Shown here piece by piece: positions 24,581 to 41,300 of a stretch of 64,000 nt of DNA. The translations under genes were made by a program, and so were the position numbers. Under the pieces are notes generated by a model. It ran no database searches. It had not been told where the DNA came from and saw only the letters and a program-made list of their open reading frames with translations. Numbering within the stretch: position 1 is the stretch's first letter; each line of letters opens with the position of its first letter. The DNA is taken from positions 337,257-401,256 of the forward strand of contig NZ_JACHIN010000011.1 of the NCBI RefSeq assembly GCF_014203235.1, written 5' to 3'. This stretch comes from Nonomuraea endophytica (GTDB lineage Bacteria; Actinomycetota; Actinomycetes; Streptosporangiales; Streptosporangiaceae).

Positions 24581-27500
24581 GTGACCGACAGGGCGCTTCT
24601 TCACGACCTCGTCCTGGCGCAGGCCAGGCGTACTCCTGACGCGACGGCCGTGCGGCAGGGGGATCGCGATCTGACCTATCGCGAGCTGGTCTCCGCGGCG
24701 ACCGCGCTGGCTCACCGGCTGCGCGAGCTCGGCGCCGGGCCCGAGGTGCGGATCGGCATCTGCCATCGGCGTACTCCTGACCTGCTGGTCTGCGTGCTCG
24801 GCATCCTCATGTCCGGGAGCGCGTACGTGCCGCTGGACCCTTCGCACCCGCGCCGGCGCCTGTCCGGAATCGTGGAGGACGCCGGGATCACCACGGTCAT
24901 CGCGGACGAGACCGGCGCCGAACTGCTGGCCGGGCTCCCCGTCCGGCTGGAGACGACGCCCCCGCCGGGCGACGGCGAGCCGCCCGCGCGGGTCACGCCG
25001 TCGGGCGCGGCGGCCTACGTGCTCTACACGTCTGGCTCGACCGGACGGCCCAAGGGCGTGGTGGTCAGTCACGACTCGGCGGTGACCTTCGTGCGGATGG
25101 CGGGCGAGGTGTTCGGGCTCGACGCCGGGTGCCGGTCGATCGGGTTCGCCGCGCTCGGGTTCGACGTGTCGGTGCTCGACGTCTTCGCCCCGCTGGCGCG
25201 CGGCGGCTCCGTGATGTTCATCCCGGAGGAGGACCGGGTCGATCCGGTACGGCTCCAGCGTTTCCTCGAACGCCACCAGGTGACCTGGGGCACCATCCCA
25301 CCCGCGCTGCTCCCGCTGCTGGAGCCGGACCGGCTGCCCTGGTTACGCGACCTGCTCACCGCCGGCGAACCGGCCGGCCCCGAGCAGGTGGCCCGCTGGT
25401 CGACCGGCGGCCGGCGCTTCTTCAACTGGTACGGCCCCACCGAGACCACCGTGTGCGTGGTCGGCACCGAGCTGACCGGCGCCTGGGACCGGCCCCTGCC
25501 GATCGGGTACGCGCTGCCCGGCTGCCACGCGTACATCCTCGACGAGGAGCTGCGGCCCTGCCCGCCCGGCACGCCCGGCGAGCTGTGCATCGGCGGCCCG
25601 CAACTGGCCCGCGGCTACCTGGACCGGCCAGGCCTCACGGCCGATCGGTTCGTGCCCGATCCGCAGGGCGGGCCCGGGGCACGCATGTACCGCACCGGCG
25701 ACCAAGTCGTGTTGGAGGCCGACGGCCGCATCGGCTTCATCGGCCGGCTGGACCGGCAGGTGAAGGTCCAGGGCCAGCGCGTCGAGATCGGCGAGATCGA
25801 GGCGGTGCTGCGCGCCCATCCCGGCGTACGGCAGGCGGTGGCGGACGTGGCGACCGGCCCGACCGGGCTGAAGGAGCTGACCGCCTACCTGGCGCCCGAG
25901 GACGCGCCGGGCATCGAGGACGTGCGGGCCCACTGCCTGGAGAGCATGCCCGCGTACATGGCGCCGACCAGGGTGGTACGGCTGACCGTCCTGCCGCTGA
26001 CGGTCGCCGGGAAGATCGACATGGCGGCCCTGCGGGCGACGGCCCCGGCGACCGGCGCGCCACGCGAGACCGCCCAGGAGCGGCCCGCGGCGAGCGCGAC
26101 CGAGCGTGGTGTCGCGGCGGCCTGGGCCGAGGCGTTCGGGGCCGGGGAGCCGGGGCCCGACGACGACTTCATCGCCTCCGGCGGGCACTCGCTGGTGGCG
26201 ATGCGCCTGACCGCGCTGCTGCGGACCGGGCTCGGCAAGGAGATCGAGGTCAGCGACGTGCTCGCGGGCCGTACCGTGACCGGGATCGCCCGTCTCGTGG
26301 AGCTCGCGCCGCCGGTGCGCGACGAGCCGCTCGCCGCGGCGCCGGCCGCGCTGTCGGCGGTGCAGCGGCGGATGTGGTTCGTGGAACGGCTGGCGCCCGG
26401 CACGCCCGCGCACAACATCGCGATGGCGCAACGCCTGTCGGGACCACTGGACATCGACGCCCTGCGCGCCGCCCTCGCGGTGGTGGCCGAGCGGCACGAG
26501 GTGCTGAGATGGCGCGTCCCCCAGTCGGACGGGGTACCCGCCGTCGCCGTGTCGCCGCCCGGCCCGGTGCCGCTGCCGGTCGAGGACGTCACCGAGGCGG
26601 AGGTCGCCGGACGTCTTGAGGCCGAGGCCCGGCTCACCTTCGACATGGCCGCGGGACCGCTGTGGCGAGCCCGGCTGCTGCGCCTGGCCGACGAGGAACA
26701 CGTGCTGGCCGTCACCGCGCACCACCTGGTGTTCGACGGCTGGTCGCAGCAGGTGCTCTACGACGACCTCAGCCGCGCCTACCGCCGCGAGTCGCTGACG
26801 CCGCTGCGCACGACCTTCGGCGGGTACGTGGCCTACCTCGGCGGACGCGACCAGGAGGCGGGCCTGGAGTGGTGGCGCGACCACCTGGAGGGCGCGCCCA
26901 GCGTGCTCGACCTGCCCCGCGACCATCCCCGCCCGGCCGTGCAGACGTTCGAGGGCGCGGGGGCCGCCGCCGAGGCCGACGCCGCCGTCAGCGCCGGAGT
27001 CCGTGCCTTGGCCGCCGGTCTGGGCAGCACGCCGTACGCGGTGATGCTGGCGGCGTTCGCGCAGGTCCTGCGGCGTCTCACCGGCCGCCACGACCTGATC
27101 GTCGGCGCGCCCGTCGCCGACCGCCGCGATCCGGCCTTCCACCCGCTGACCGGCTGCATGGTGCAGGTTCTTCCGGTACGGCTGCGCGTGGCCGACGCCG
27201 ACACCTTCGAGACGCACGTACGGCGCTGCCAGGAGACGCTGTCCGGCGCGCTGGCCCATCTCGACGTGCACCTGGAGCGGCTGGTCGACCGGCTCGGGCC
27301 CGGCCGCGACCTGTCCAGGAACCCGCTGGTCCAGGTGCTGTTCAACATGTACGACTTCACCGAGCCACGGCTGTCGCTGCCCGGCGTCACGGCCGACCCG
27401 CTGCCGCCCGGACTGCCGGGCGCACTGTTCGACCTGACCCTGTACGTCGGGGAACGGGACGGGCGGTACGTGCTGCAGGCCGTGTACAACCCCCGCCTGT

Positions 27501-29541
27501 TCCGCGCGGACCGGATCGAGGAACTCCTCGCGGGTTACCTCCGCGTCCTCGGCGACCTGGTCACCGCTCCCGGGGAGCCGGTCCGGCACGCGTCACTCCG
27601 CCCCCGGCACTCACCCGAGACCCGCACGAGCCTGCCGGACGGCACCGGCCCGCTCCCTGCCTGGGACGGACCCGGAGTGGTGGAACGCGTGCTCGCATGG
27701 ACGGACGACCGGGTGGCGGTGGCCGGTGAGCGGGTGGCGGTTGCCGGGGAGGACGGTGAGCTGACTTATGCCGATCTGGTCCGCCTCGCGACGGCGACCG
27801 GCGAGGCCGTGTCCGCGGCCGTGCGGCCGGGCGACACGGTGGCGATCCTGGCCGCTCGTACGCGCGAGTTACCCGGCCTGATGCTCGGCGTCCTGGGCGC
27901 CGGAGCCCGCTGGGCCGTGCTCGACTCAGCCCTGCCACCAGCCCGCCTCGCGGCCCAGGCCCGTTCCGCCGGAGCCCGCGCGCTGATCGCCTGCCCCGGC
28001 GTGCCCATCCCTTCAGACCTTGCGTGGCTTCCCAAACTGACCTGCGCCGAACCGGCCGAGCGTGCCGAACTGGCCGGGCATTCCGCACCAGCCGAGCTTT
28101 CAGAAGCGAGCGGGGCAGTGAAGTTCCCTGTGGCGTTTGAACGGCGCGGGTATCTGTCGTTCACCTCCGGCACCACCGGTGAGCCCAAGCCGGTGCGGGC
28201 CGCCGAGCGCCCGCTGGCCCGCTTTCTGTCCTGGTACGCGAAAGAGTTCGAGCTGACCTCGGCCGACCGGTTCGCGTTGCTGGCCGGGCTGGCACACGAC
28301 CCGCTGCTCAGGGACGTCTGGACGCCGCTGACCCTGGGGGCGACGCTGCACGTGCCCGCCCAGGACCGGGTGCGCGACCCGGCCAAGCTGGCGGCCTGGC
28401 TGCGCGAGCGGGCCGTCACGGTCGCGCACCTGACCCCGCAGCTCGCCACGCTGATCGCCGCGGCCGGGGTGGAGCTGCCCGACCTGCGGCTGGTGCTGTT
28501 CGGCGGGGACCGGCTGACCTACGCGGAGGTGGCCAGGTTCGCGGCGGTCGCGCCGAAGGCCCGCCTGGTCAACACCTACGGCACGACCGAGACGCCCCAG
28601 GCCCAGGCCGTGCACGAGATCACCGGTCAGCACGGCGGCACCGGCGATCCGGTCCCGGTCGGCCACGGCGTGGACGGGGCGGAGCTGCTCGTCCTGGACT
28701 CCGGCGGGGTCCCGGCCGCCGTCGGGGAACTGGGCGAGGTGGTGGTCAGGAGCCGCCGGCTGGCGGCGGCGTACCTGGACGAGGAGCTCACCCGGCGGCG
28801 CTTCAGCCGCGAGCCGGACGGCGAGACGGCCCGCTACCTGACCGGGGACCTGGGCCGCCACGATCCGGACGGCCGGGTGGTGCTGGCCGGGCGGGCCGAC
28901 GGGCAGGTGAAGATCCGCGGGTACCGGGTCGAGCTGGGCGAGATCGAGGCGGTGCTGGCCGCGCATCCCGGTGTCCGGGCGGCGGCCGCGCGGGTGGCCG
29001 AGCAGCCCGGGGGGCCCGTGTTGCATGCCTACGCGGTGCCGGAGAGCGCGGCCGTACAGGCTGGCGAGCTGCAGCGGCACCTCGCGGCGAGTCTGCCCGA
29101 CTACGCGCTCCCGGCCGAGCTGGTGCTGCTGCCGGTGTTGCCGCTGACGCCGAACGGCAAGGTGGACAGGGCCGCCCTGCCCGCGCCACCTCCGCGGGCG
29201 GCGGCCGGGCCGGGGCAGGAGCCCGCCTCGGCGACCGAGCGGCTGGTCGCCGGCATCTGGCGGGAGGTCCTCGGCCTGCCGAGGGTCTCGGCCGACGCGA
29301 ACTTCTTCGAGATCGGCGGGCACTCGCTCGCCACGGCACAGGTTCAGGCCCGCCTCACCGCCTCGCTGGGGCGTGAGGTGCCGATCGTGGATCTGTTCCG
29401 CTTCCCGACCGTACGAACGCTCGCCGCGCACCTCGACGGCGAGCGGCGCACCGCTGGAACGGAGCGCGCCGCCATGCGGGTCGCGGCGCGCCGGGCACGA
29501 CCCTCAACTCGGCCCCTCCGGGCCAGACGGGAGAGTAACGA

Positions 29542-29545
<4 letters not shown>
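24581..29545 (+). CDS. NRPS, A-PCP-C-A-PCP (initiation module plus module 2 with a Lys2-like A domain)
   Basis: 1,654 residues from GTG 24581 (GGGAG five bases before it; 11 bp after the thioesterase gene). A1 about 5-500 with YTSGSTGRPKG and YRTGD; Asp195 is the alpha-amine anchor. PCP1 Ser537 in GGHSL. C about 585-1010 with HHLVFDG at 714-720, intact. A2 about 1030-1540 with Asp1240. PCP2 Ser1582 in GGHSL. My reading of the A1 pocket is D-V-L-T-L-A-W-V-C-K, which I cannot assign with confidence. A2 has AHDPLLRD at the A4 core and reads D-P-R-H-L-G-T-Q-A-K. That is close to the aminoadipate-reductase (Lys2) type and unlike ordinary NRPS pockets. Its A3 loop is FTSGTTGEPKP. With no condensation domain at the start, A1 begins the chain. 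A 21-bp duplication (RVAVAGE twice) opens A2. The stop overlaps the next ATG. Confidence 0.93.
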
Positions 29546-35031
<5,486 letters not shown>

Positions 35032-35032
35032 C

Positions 35033-35224
35033 ATGCGGGACGGCCAGTACAAGGTCGTGGTCAACGACGAGGAGCAGTACTCGATCTGGTTCGCCGAACG
35101 GCCCCTGCCGCAAGGGTGGCGGGAGTCCGGCTTCGAAGGGGCGAAGCAGAGCTGCCTCGACCACATCGAGCAGGTCTGGACTGACATGCGCCCGCGCAGC
35201 CTGCGCGAGGCCATGGGGCAGTAG
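35033..35224 (+). CDS. MbtH-like protein
   Basis: 63 residues with the family pattern NDEEQYSIW, PLPQGW, GAKQSCLDHI and WTDMRPRSLRE. MbtH proteins bind adenylation domains and help them fold or work. It lies between the PKS gene and the NRPS genes, one base after the PKS stop, so it is made with them. ATG 35033 is chosen; the longer frame reads into the PKS gene. Confidence 0.96.
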   Translation: MRDGQYKVVVNDEEQYSIWFAERPLPQGWRESGFEGAKQSCLDHIEQVWTDMRPRSLREAMGQ

Positions 35225-35237
35225 AGGAGCGGCCCAG

Positions 35238-38200
35238 GTGACCGGCACGTACGTTTTTCCCGCCTCGTTCGCCCAGGAACGGTTGTGGTTCCTGGCCCAG
35301 CTCGATCCCGGCGCGCCCACGTACCACATCAACGCCATGATGCATCTGCCCGAGCGGACCGATCCGGACCGGTACGAGCGGATACTCGGCGAGCTGGTCC
35401 AGCGGCACGAGACGCTGCGGACCGGCTTGGCGGTCGAGGGCGGGAACCTCGTCCAGATCGTCCAGGTCGAGCTGCCGGTCACCCTGCCCACGACCGACCT
35501 GCGGGACCTGCCGCCGGAAGAGGCCGAGCGCGAGTTCGGCGCGCTGGCCCGGGAGATGGCGCGGCTGCCGTTCGCGCTGGATCGGCCGCCGCTGTGGCGG
35601 GCGCGCCTGGTGCGGATGCCGGACGCGGACCAGCGGCTGATCTTCGTGGTTCACCACGCCGTGTTCGACGCCCGCTCGGCCACCAACCTCGGTCAGGAGA
35701 TCCGGGAGCTGGACGCGGCCATCGAGGAGGGCCGCCCGGCGCGGTTGCCCGAGCTGCCCGTCCAGTACGCCGACTACGCCGCCTGGCAGCGTGAGCACCT
35801 CGGGCAGGGGGTGCTCGCCGCCCAGCTCGCCCACTGGCGGGACCGGCTGGCCGGGCTGCCGGCCGATCTCGGGCTGCCCACCGACCGGCCCAGGCCGTCC
35901 GTGCGCGGGCACGCCGGGGCCGAGCACCACCTGGAGCTGCCCGCCGCCCTGGTGGACGAGCTGGAAGCGCTGGCCATGCGGCGCGGCGCGACGCTGTTCA
36001 TGGTGCTGCTGGCCGCGTTGAAGGCGCTGCTCTCGCGGTATGCGGGCCAGGAGGACGTGGCGGTGGGCACGCCGGTCGCCGGGCGCGATCTGCCGGAGTT
36101 CGAGCCGGTGCTGGGCGTGTTCATCAACACGCTGGTGCTGCGCAGCGACCTGAGCGGGGATCCGTCGTTCGGCGCGTTGCTGGATCGGGTGCGGGAGACC
36201 GTGCTCGACGCGCTGGACCACGCCGAGGTGCCGTTCGACCGGCTGGTCGAGGCGCTTCAGCCGGTCCGCGACACCAGCCGCACGCCGCTTTTCCAGGTGG
36301 GCTTCAACCTGCTGCCGATGAGCGCGCGCGGGCAGTTCCCGAACGGCACCGCCCAGCTGGACCTGAACCTGGACGTGGTCAGGACGGCTGAGGGTGCCGG
36401 GGTCTACTTCGAGTACAGCACCGATCTTTTCGACGCCGGCACGATCGAGCGCCTGGCGGGCGCTTACCGGCTGATCCTCGAGGCGGTCGCCGCCGACTCC
36501 GGCGCGCGGCTGTCGGAGCTGCCGTTGATGACGCCGGCGCAGCGGTCGGAGCTGCTGGCCGGGTGGAACGACACGGCCGCGCCGTACCCGGAGAGGACCC
36601 TGCACGAGCTCGTCGCCGAGCAGGCGGCGCGGACGCCCGGCGCGGTGGCGGTGCGCGGGCCGGACGGTGAGGAGCTCACCTACGCCGAGCTCGTCGCCCG
36701 CACGGAGGCGCTGGCCGGGCGGCTGGTGGCCGAGGGGGTGCGGGCGGAGTCGCGGGTGGCGCTGTGCCTGCCGCGTGGTGTGCGTCAGGTCGTCGCGCTG
36801 CTCGGGGTGCTGCGGTCCGGCGCGTGCTACGTGCCGCTGGACGCGGCTTACCCGGCGGAACGGCTGGCGTACCTGCTGGCCGACTCCGGGGCGGCGCTGC
36901 TGCTCACGGACTCCGCCCACCTCGACCGGCTGCCCGCGGAGCGTCCGCCGGAGCTGCTGCTGGACCAGGTTTCCGGGAGCGAGGGCGGTGGGCCGCTGCC
37001 GTCGGTCGGGCCGGACCATCTGGCGTACACCATCTACACCTCCGGCTCCACCGGCCGCCCCAAGGGGGTGCAGGTGCCGCATCGCGGGGTGGTCAACCTG
37101 GTCACCGATGTGATCCGGCGGCTGGGCGGGGGCAGCGCGCTGTTCATGACCTCGCTGTCGTTCGACATCGCGGCGCTGGAGATCTTCACGCCGCTGCTGT
37201 CCGGCGGGACGCTCGTGATCGCCCCCGAGGACGCCGCCCGCACGCCCAAGGAGATCCGCCGGGCGGCCGAGGACGCGGACCTGGTCCAGCTCACGCCGTC
37301 GGTGGCGAGCGTGGCGGTCGACCAGCTGCCGTCCGGGCTGCCCCGCGTCATCCTCGGCGGCGAGCCGCTGCCCCTCGACCTGGCGGCCCGCGTGCTCACG
37401 GTCACCGACGAGCTGTGGAACTTCTACGGGCCCACGGAGACGACGATCTGGTCCACGGCGTACCGGGTGCCGGACTCCCCCGCCACGATGCTCATCGGCG
37501 GGCCGGTGGCGAACACGACCGCGTACGTGGTGGACGGCGACCTGCGGCCGGTTCCGGTGGGGGTGCCGGGCGAGCTGCTGCTGGGCGGGGCCGGGGTGAC
37601 CCGCGGCTACCACGGCCGGTCCGCGCTGACCGCCGAACGCTTCGTGCCGGACCCGTTCGGCTCGCCGGGCGGGCGTCTCTACCGCACGGGTGACCTGGCC
37701 CGCTGGTGGCCCGACGGCCGGTTGGAGTGCCTGGGCCGCCTGGACGACCAGGTGAAGGTCCGCGGGGTGCGCATCGAGCTCGACGAGGTGGCCGCCGTCC
37801 TCGGCGAGCATCCCTCGGTACGGCGAGCCGTCATAGCCGTCCGGGACGACGCCCCCGGCGGCCGCGGCCTGGTCGCCTACACCATCGGCGCCACCGACGA
37901 GCGCGAACTACGCGCCCACCTGCGCGCCCGCCTGCCCGAAGCGATGATCCCCACCGCCTTCGTCACCGTCACCGACTTCCCCGTCCTGCCCAGCGGCAAG
38001 CTCAACCGCGCCGCCCTGCCCGCACCCCGGACCGGCGACACCACCGCCGCGTACGTGCCGCCGCGCACCCCGATGGAGGAGGGCATCGCCACCATCTGGG
38101 CCGAGCTGCTCAGCCGGGAGCGCGTCGGGATGACCGACGACTTCTTCGCCCTGGGCGGCCACTCGTTGCTGGTGGTCCGCCTGATCGGCCGGATCGACGA

Positions 38201-38330
38201 GGAGTTCGGCGTCGAGCTGCCGCTGCGGCGCTGCTTCGACGCCACCACCGTCGAGGAGCAGGCCCTGGCCGTGCTCGAAGAGGGACTCACAGATGCCGAC
38301 CTGCTGGAACTCCTGGAGGGGGAGCAGTGA
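35238..38330 (+). CDS. NRPS, C-A-PCP, predicted glycine module
   Basis: 1,030 residues from GTG 35238 (GAGGAG eight bases upstream). C about 5-425 with HHAVFDA at 139-145: the catalytic second His and the Asp are kept but the final Gly is Ala. A about 445-945, with Asp643 and a pocket reading D-I-L-Q-I-G-F-I-W-K, close to the glycine code DILQLGLIWK. PCP Ser976 in GGHSL. The acidic, helical C-terminus (LTDADLLELLEGEQ) looks like a docking helix for the next protein. The condensation domain must accept a polyketide-extended chain from the PKS module. The stop overlaps the next GTG (GTGA). Confidence 0.94.
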   Translation: MTGTYVFPASFAQERLWFLAQLDPGAPTYHINAMMHLPERTDPDRYERILGELVQRHETLRTGLAVEGGNLVQIVQVELPVTLPTTDLRDLPPEEAEREFGALAREMARLPFALDRPPLWRARLVRMPDADQRLIFVVHHAVFDARSATNLGQEIRELDAAIEEGRPARLPELPVQYADYAAWQREHLGQGVLAAQLAHWRDRLAGLPADLGLPTDRPRPSVRGHAGAEHHLELPAALVDELEALAMRRGATLFMVLLAALKALLSRYAGQEDVAVGTPVAGRDLPEFEPVLGVFINTLVLRSDLSGDPSFGALLDRVRETVLDALDHAEVPFDRLVEALQPVRDTSRTPLFQVGFNLLPMSARGQFPNGTAQLDLNLDVVRTAEGAGVYFEYSTDLFDAGTIERLAGAYRLILEAVAADSGARLSELPLMTPAQRSELLAGWNDTAAPYPERTLHELVAEQAARTPGAVAVRGPDGEELTYAELVARTEALAGRLVAEGVRAESRVALCLPRGVRQVVALLGVLRSGACYVPLDAAYPAERLAYLLADSGAALLLTDSAHLDRLPAERPPELLLDQVSGSEGGGPLPSVGPDHLAYTIYTSGSTGRPKGVQVPHRGVVNLVTDVIRRLGGGSALFMTSLSFDIAALEIFTPLLSGGTLVIAPEDAARTPKEIRRAAEDADLVQLTPSVASVAVDQLPSGLPRVILGGEPLPLDLAARVLTVTDELWNFYGPTETTIWSTAYRVPDSPATMLIGGPVANTTAYVVDGDLRPVPVGVPGELLLGGAGVTRGYHGRSALTAERFVPDPFGSPGGRLYRTGDLARWWPDGRLECLGRLDDQVKVRGVRIELDEVAAVLGEHPSVRRAVIAVRDDAPGGRGLVAYTIGATDERELRAHLRARLPEAMIPTAFVTVTDFPVLPSGKLNRAALPAPRTGDTTAAYVPPRTPMEEGIATIWAELLSRERVGMTDDFFALGGHSLLVVRLIGRIDEEFGVELPLRRCFDATTVEEQALAVLEEGLTDADLLELLEGEQ

Positions 38331-41300
38331 GCGACGGAAACGGGGTACGCGCGCGGCTGGCCAGGCTCAGTCCTGAACAGCGCGCCGCGCTGGAGGCCCG
38401 CCTGGCCCGCACCCGGGGCGCGGACAAGGCGGACAAGGGGGCGCCGGCCATCCCGCCCCGCCCGGCCTCCGACACCGGGGCTCTGTCCCCCGCCCAGCGC
38501 CGCCTGTGGGTCGTCGACCAGCTCGACCCGGGCAACCCCGCCTACACCCTGTCGTGGGCGTACCGGATCGAGGGCGACCTGGACGCCGGCGCGCTGGCCA
38601 AGGCGTTCGACGCGCTCGTGGACCGGCACCCGATCCTCGGCTACGTGATCGGGACCCGCGACGGCGAGCCCCGCCAGACGCCCGGCCACCTCCGCCCGGC
38701 CTTGAGCGTCGAGGCGATGTCGGCCGAGGAGGCCGAGGCCGTCGCCGGCGAGGAGGCCCGCTTCGCCTTCGACCTGGGCGCCGGGCCGCTGACCAGGGCC
38801 CGCCTGGTGCGCGTGGCGTCCGGGGAACACCGGCTGTTCCTGACCCTGCACCACATCCTGGCCGACCGCTGGTCGGTGGAGATCCTGTTCGGCGACCTCT
38901 TCCGGCTCTACTCCGGTGAACCGATGCCGGAGCGGCCGGTGGAGTACGCCGACTACGTGGCCTGGCAGCAGGACAGGCCGTCCGGGGACGGCGACCTCGA
39001 CTACTGGCGCAAGGCCCTCGACGACCTGCCCGACGTGCTCGACCTGCCCGCCGACCGGCCGCGCCCGCCCATGCAGTCGAACCGGGGCCGCCGCCTGGTG
39101 TTCGAGCTGGACGAGACCCTGGCCACCGGGGTGCGCGACCTGGCCGCCGGGCAGCGTGCCACCCCGTTCATGGTCCTGGTCGCCGCGCTGCAGGCGCTGC
39201 TCGCCCGTTACACCGGCCGGTCCGACATCCCGATCGGCACGCCGATGTCGGCCCGGCCGCATCCCTCTCTCGACCAGACGGTCGGGCTGTTCCTGAACAC
39301 GGTCGTGCTGCGCGGCGACCTCTCCGGCGATCCCCGCTTCGCCGAGCTGGTGCGTCGGACCAAGGAGGGGACGCTGGCCGCCTTCGACCATGCGGGCCTG
39401 CCGTTCGAGACGCTGGTGGAGGAGCTTTCCAGCGGCCGGGACCTGTCCCGCAACCCGCTCTTCCAGGTCATGCTCGCCTACCAGAACGTGCCGCAGGCGC
39501 CGCCCGGCGGTCCTCGCGGGCTGCGGCTTGAGCGGCTGGGCGTGCGCTCCGGCACCGCCATGTTCGACCTGGACCTCATCGTGGAGGAGCGGGCTGACGG
39601 GTCGCTGGTGTGCGCGCTCGACTACGCCACCGACCTGTTCGACGACGACCGTGCCAACCGCCTGACCGCGCATCTGCGCACGCTGCTGGGGGCCGCGGTC
39701 GCCGATCCCGGCCTGCGGCTGTCGGAGCTGCCGCTCATGGACGCGGCCGAGCTGGGGAACACCCTGCACGGCTGGAACGAGACGGCGCGGCCGTACCCGG
39801 AACGCGGCATTCACCACCTGGTCGCCGAGCAGGCCGCCCGCACCCCCGGGGCCACCGCGGTCGAGGGCCAGGACGGCACCTCGCTCACCTACGCCGCGCT
39901 GGAGTCGCGCGCGGGCGACCTGGCGGCGGAGCTGCGCGCGCTCGGCGTCGGCCGGGAGAGCAGGGTCGCGGTCCTGCTCCCTCGGGAGCCGGACCTGGTG
40001 GCGGGGCTGCTGGCCGTCCTCAAGGCGGGCGGCTGCTACGTCCCGCTGGATCCCGGCTATCCGCCCGAGCGGCTGAAGCAGATCATCGGTGACTCCGGCG
40101 CCGCCCTGACCGTCACCGTCACCTCGCTCAGGGAGAACCTGCCGGCGGACGCCCGGGTGCTCCTGCTCGACGAGGGTGTGCGGACCGGCCCGGCGGAGGA
40201 GCCCGGTTTCCATCCGGACCAGGCCGCCTACCTGATCTACACCTCGGGTTCCACGGGCCGGCCCAAGGGCGTGGTGGTGCCGCACCGGGGTCTGGTCAGC
40301 CTGCTGGGCGACGTGTGCGAGCGTCCCGGTCTGGCGCCCGGCGCGCGGTTCCTGTTCCTGACGTCGGTGTCGTTCGACATCGCGATGATCGAGCTGTTCG
40401 GCCCGCTGGTCAGCGGCGGCACGGTGGTGCTCGCCTCGGCCACCGGCATCGAACGTGTCCACGACCTCATCCGGCACGGCGGCCTGCACACCGTCCAGGC
40501 CACCCCGTCCGTGCTGGAGGGGCTGCTGCCCGCGCTGGCCCACCGGGTCCCGCGGGTGATCAGCACGGGCGAGGCGCTGCCCGGCCCGCTCGCCGCCCGC
40601 CTGCTCACCGTCACCGACGAGCTGTGGGACCTGTACGGCCCCACCGAGACCACCGTCTGGTCCACCAGGCTCCGCGTCACCGACGGCCGGGGCGGCTCCA
40701 TCGGCGAGCCGGTCGCCAACACCGCGACCTACGTCGTGGACGGCGACCTGCGGCCCGTCCCCGTGGGCATCCCCGGCGAGCTGCTGCTCGGCGGAACCGG
40801 CGTGACCCGCGGCTACCACGGCCAGGCCGCGCTGACCGCCGAACGCTTCATCCCCGACCCCTTCGGCCCGCCCGGCGGACGCCTCTACCGGACCGGAGAC
40901 CTGGCCCGCTGGCGCCCCGACGGGACCCTCGAATGCCTGGGCCGCCTGGACGACCAGGTGAAGGTCCGCGGCGTCCGCATCGAACTCGACGAGGTGGCCG
41001 CCGTCCTCGGCGAGCATCCCTCGGTTCAGCGAGCCGTCATAGCCGTCCGCGACGACGCCCCGGGCGGACGCGGCCTGGTCGCCTACACCATCGGCACCGC
41101 CGAACCCGGCGAACTGAGCGCGCATCTGCGCGCCCGCCTGCCCGAAGCGATGATCCCCACCGCCTTCGTCAGCGTCCCGGACTTCCCCGTCCTGCCCAGC
41201 GGCAAGCTCAACCGCGCGGCCCTGCCTCCGCCCCGGACCAGCGCCGCGACGAGGGCGTCGGTGCCGCCGCGCACCCCGGCGGAACACCTCCTGCACGCCC

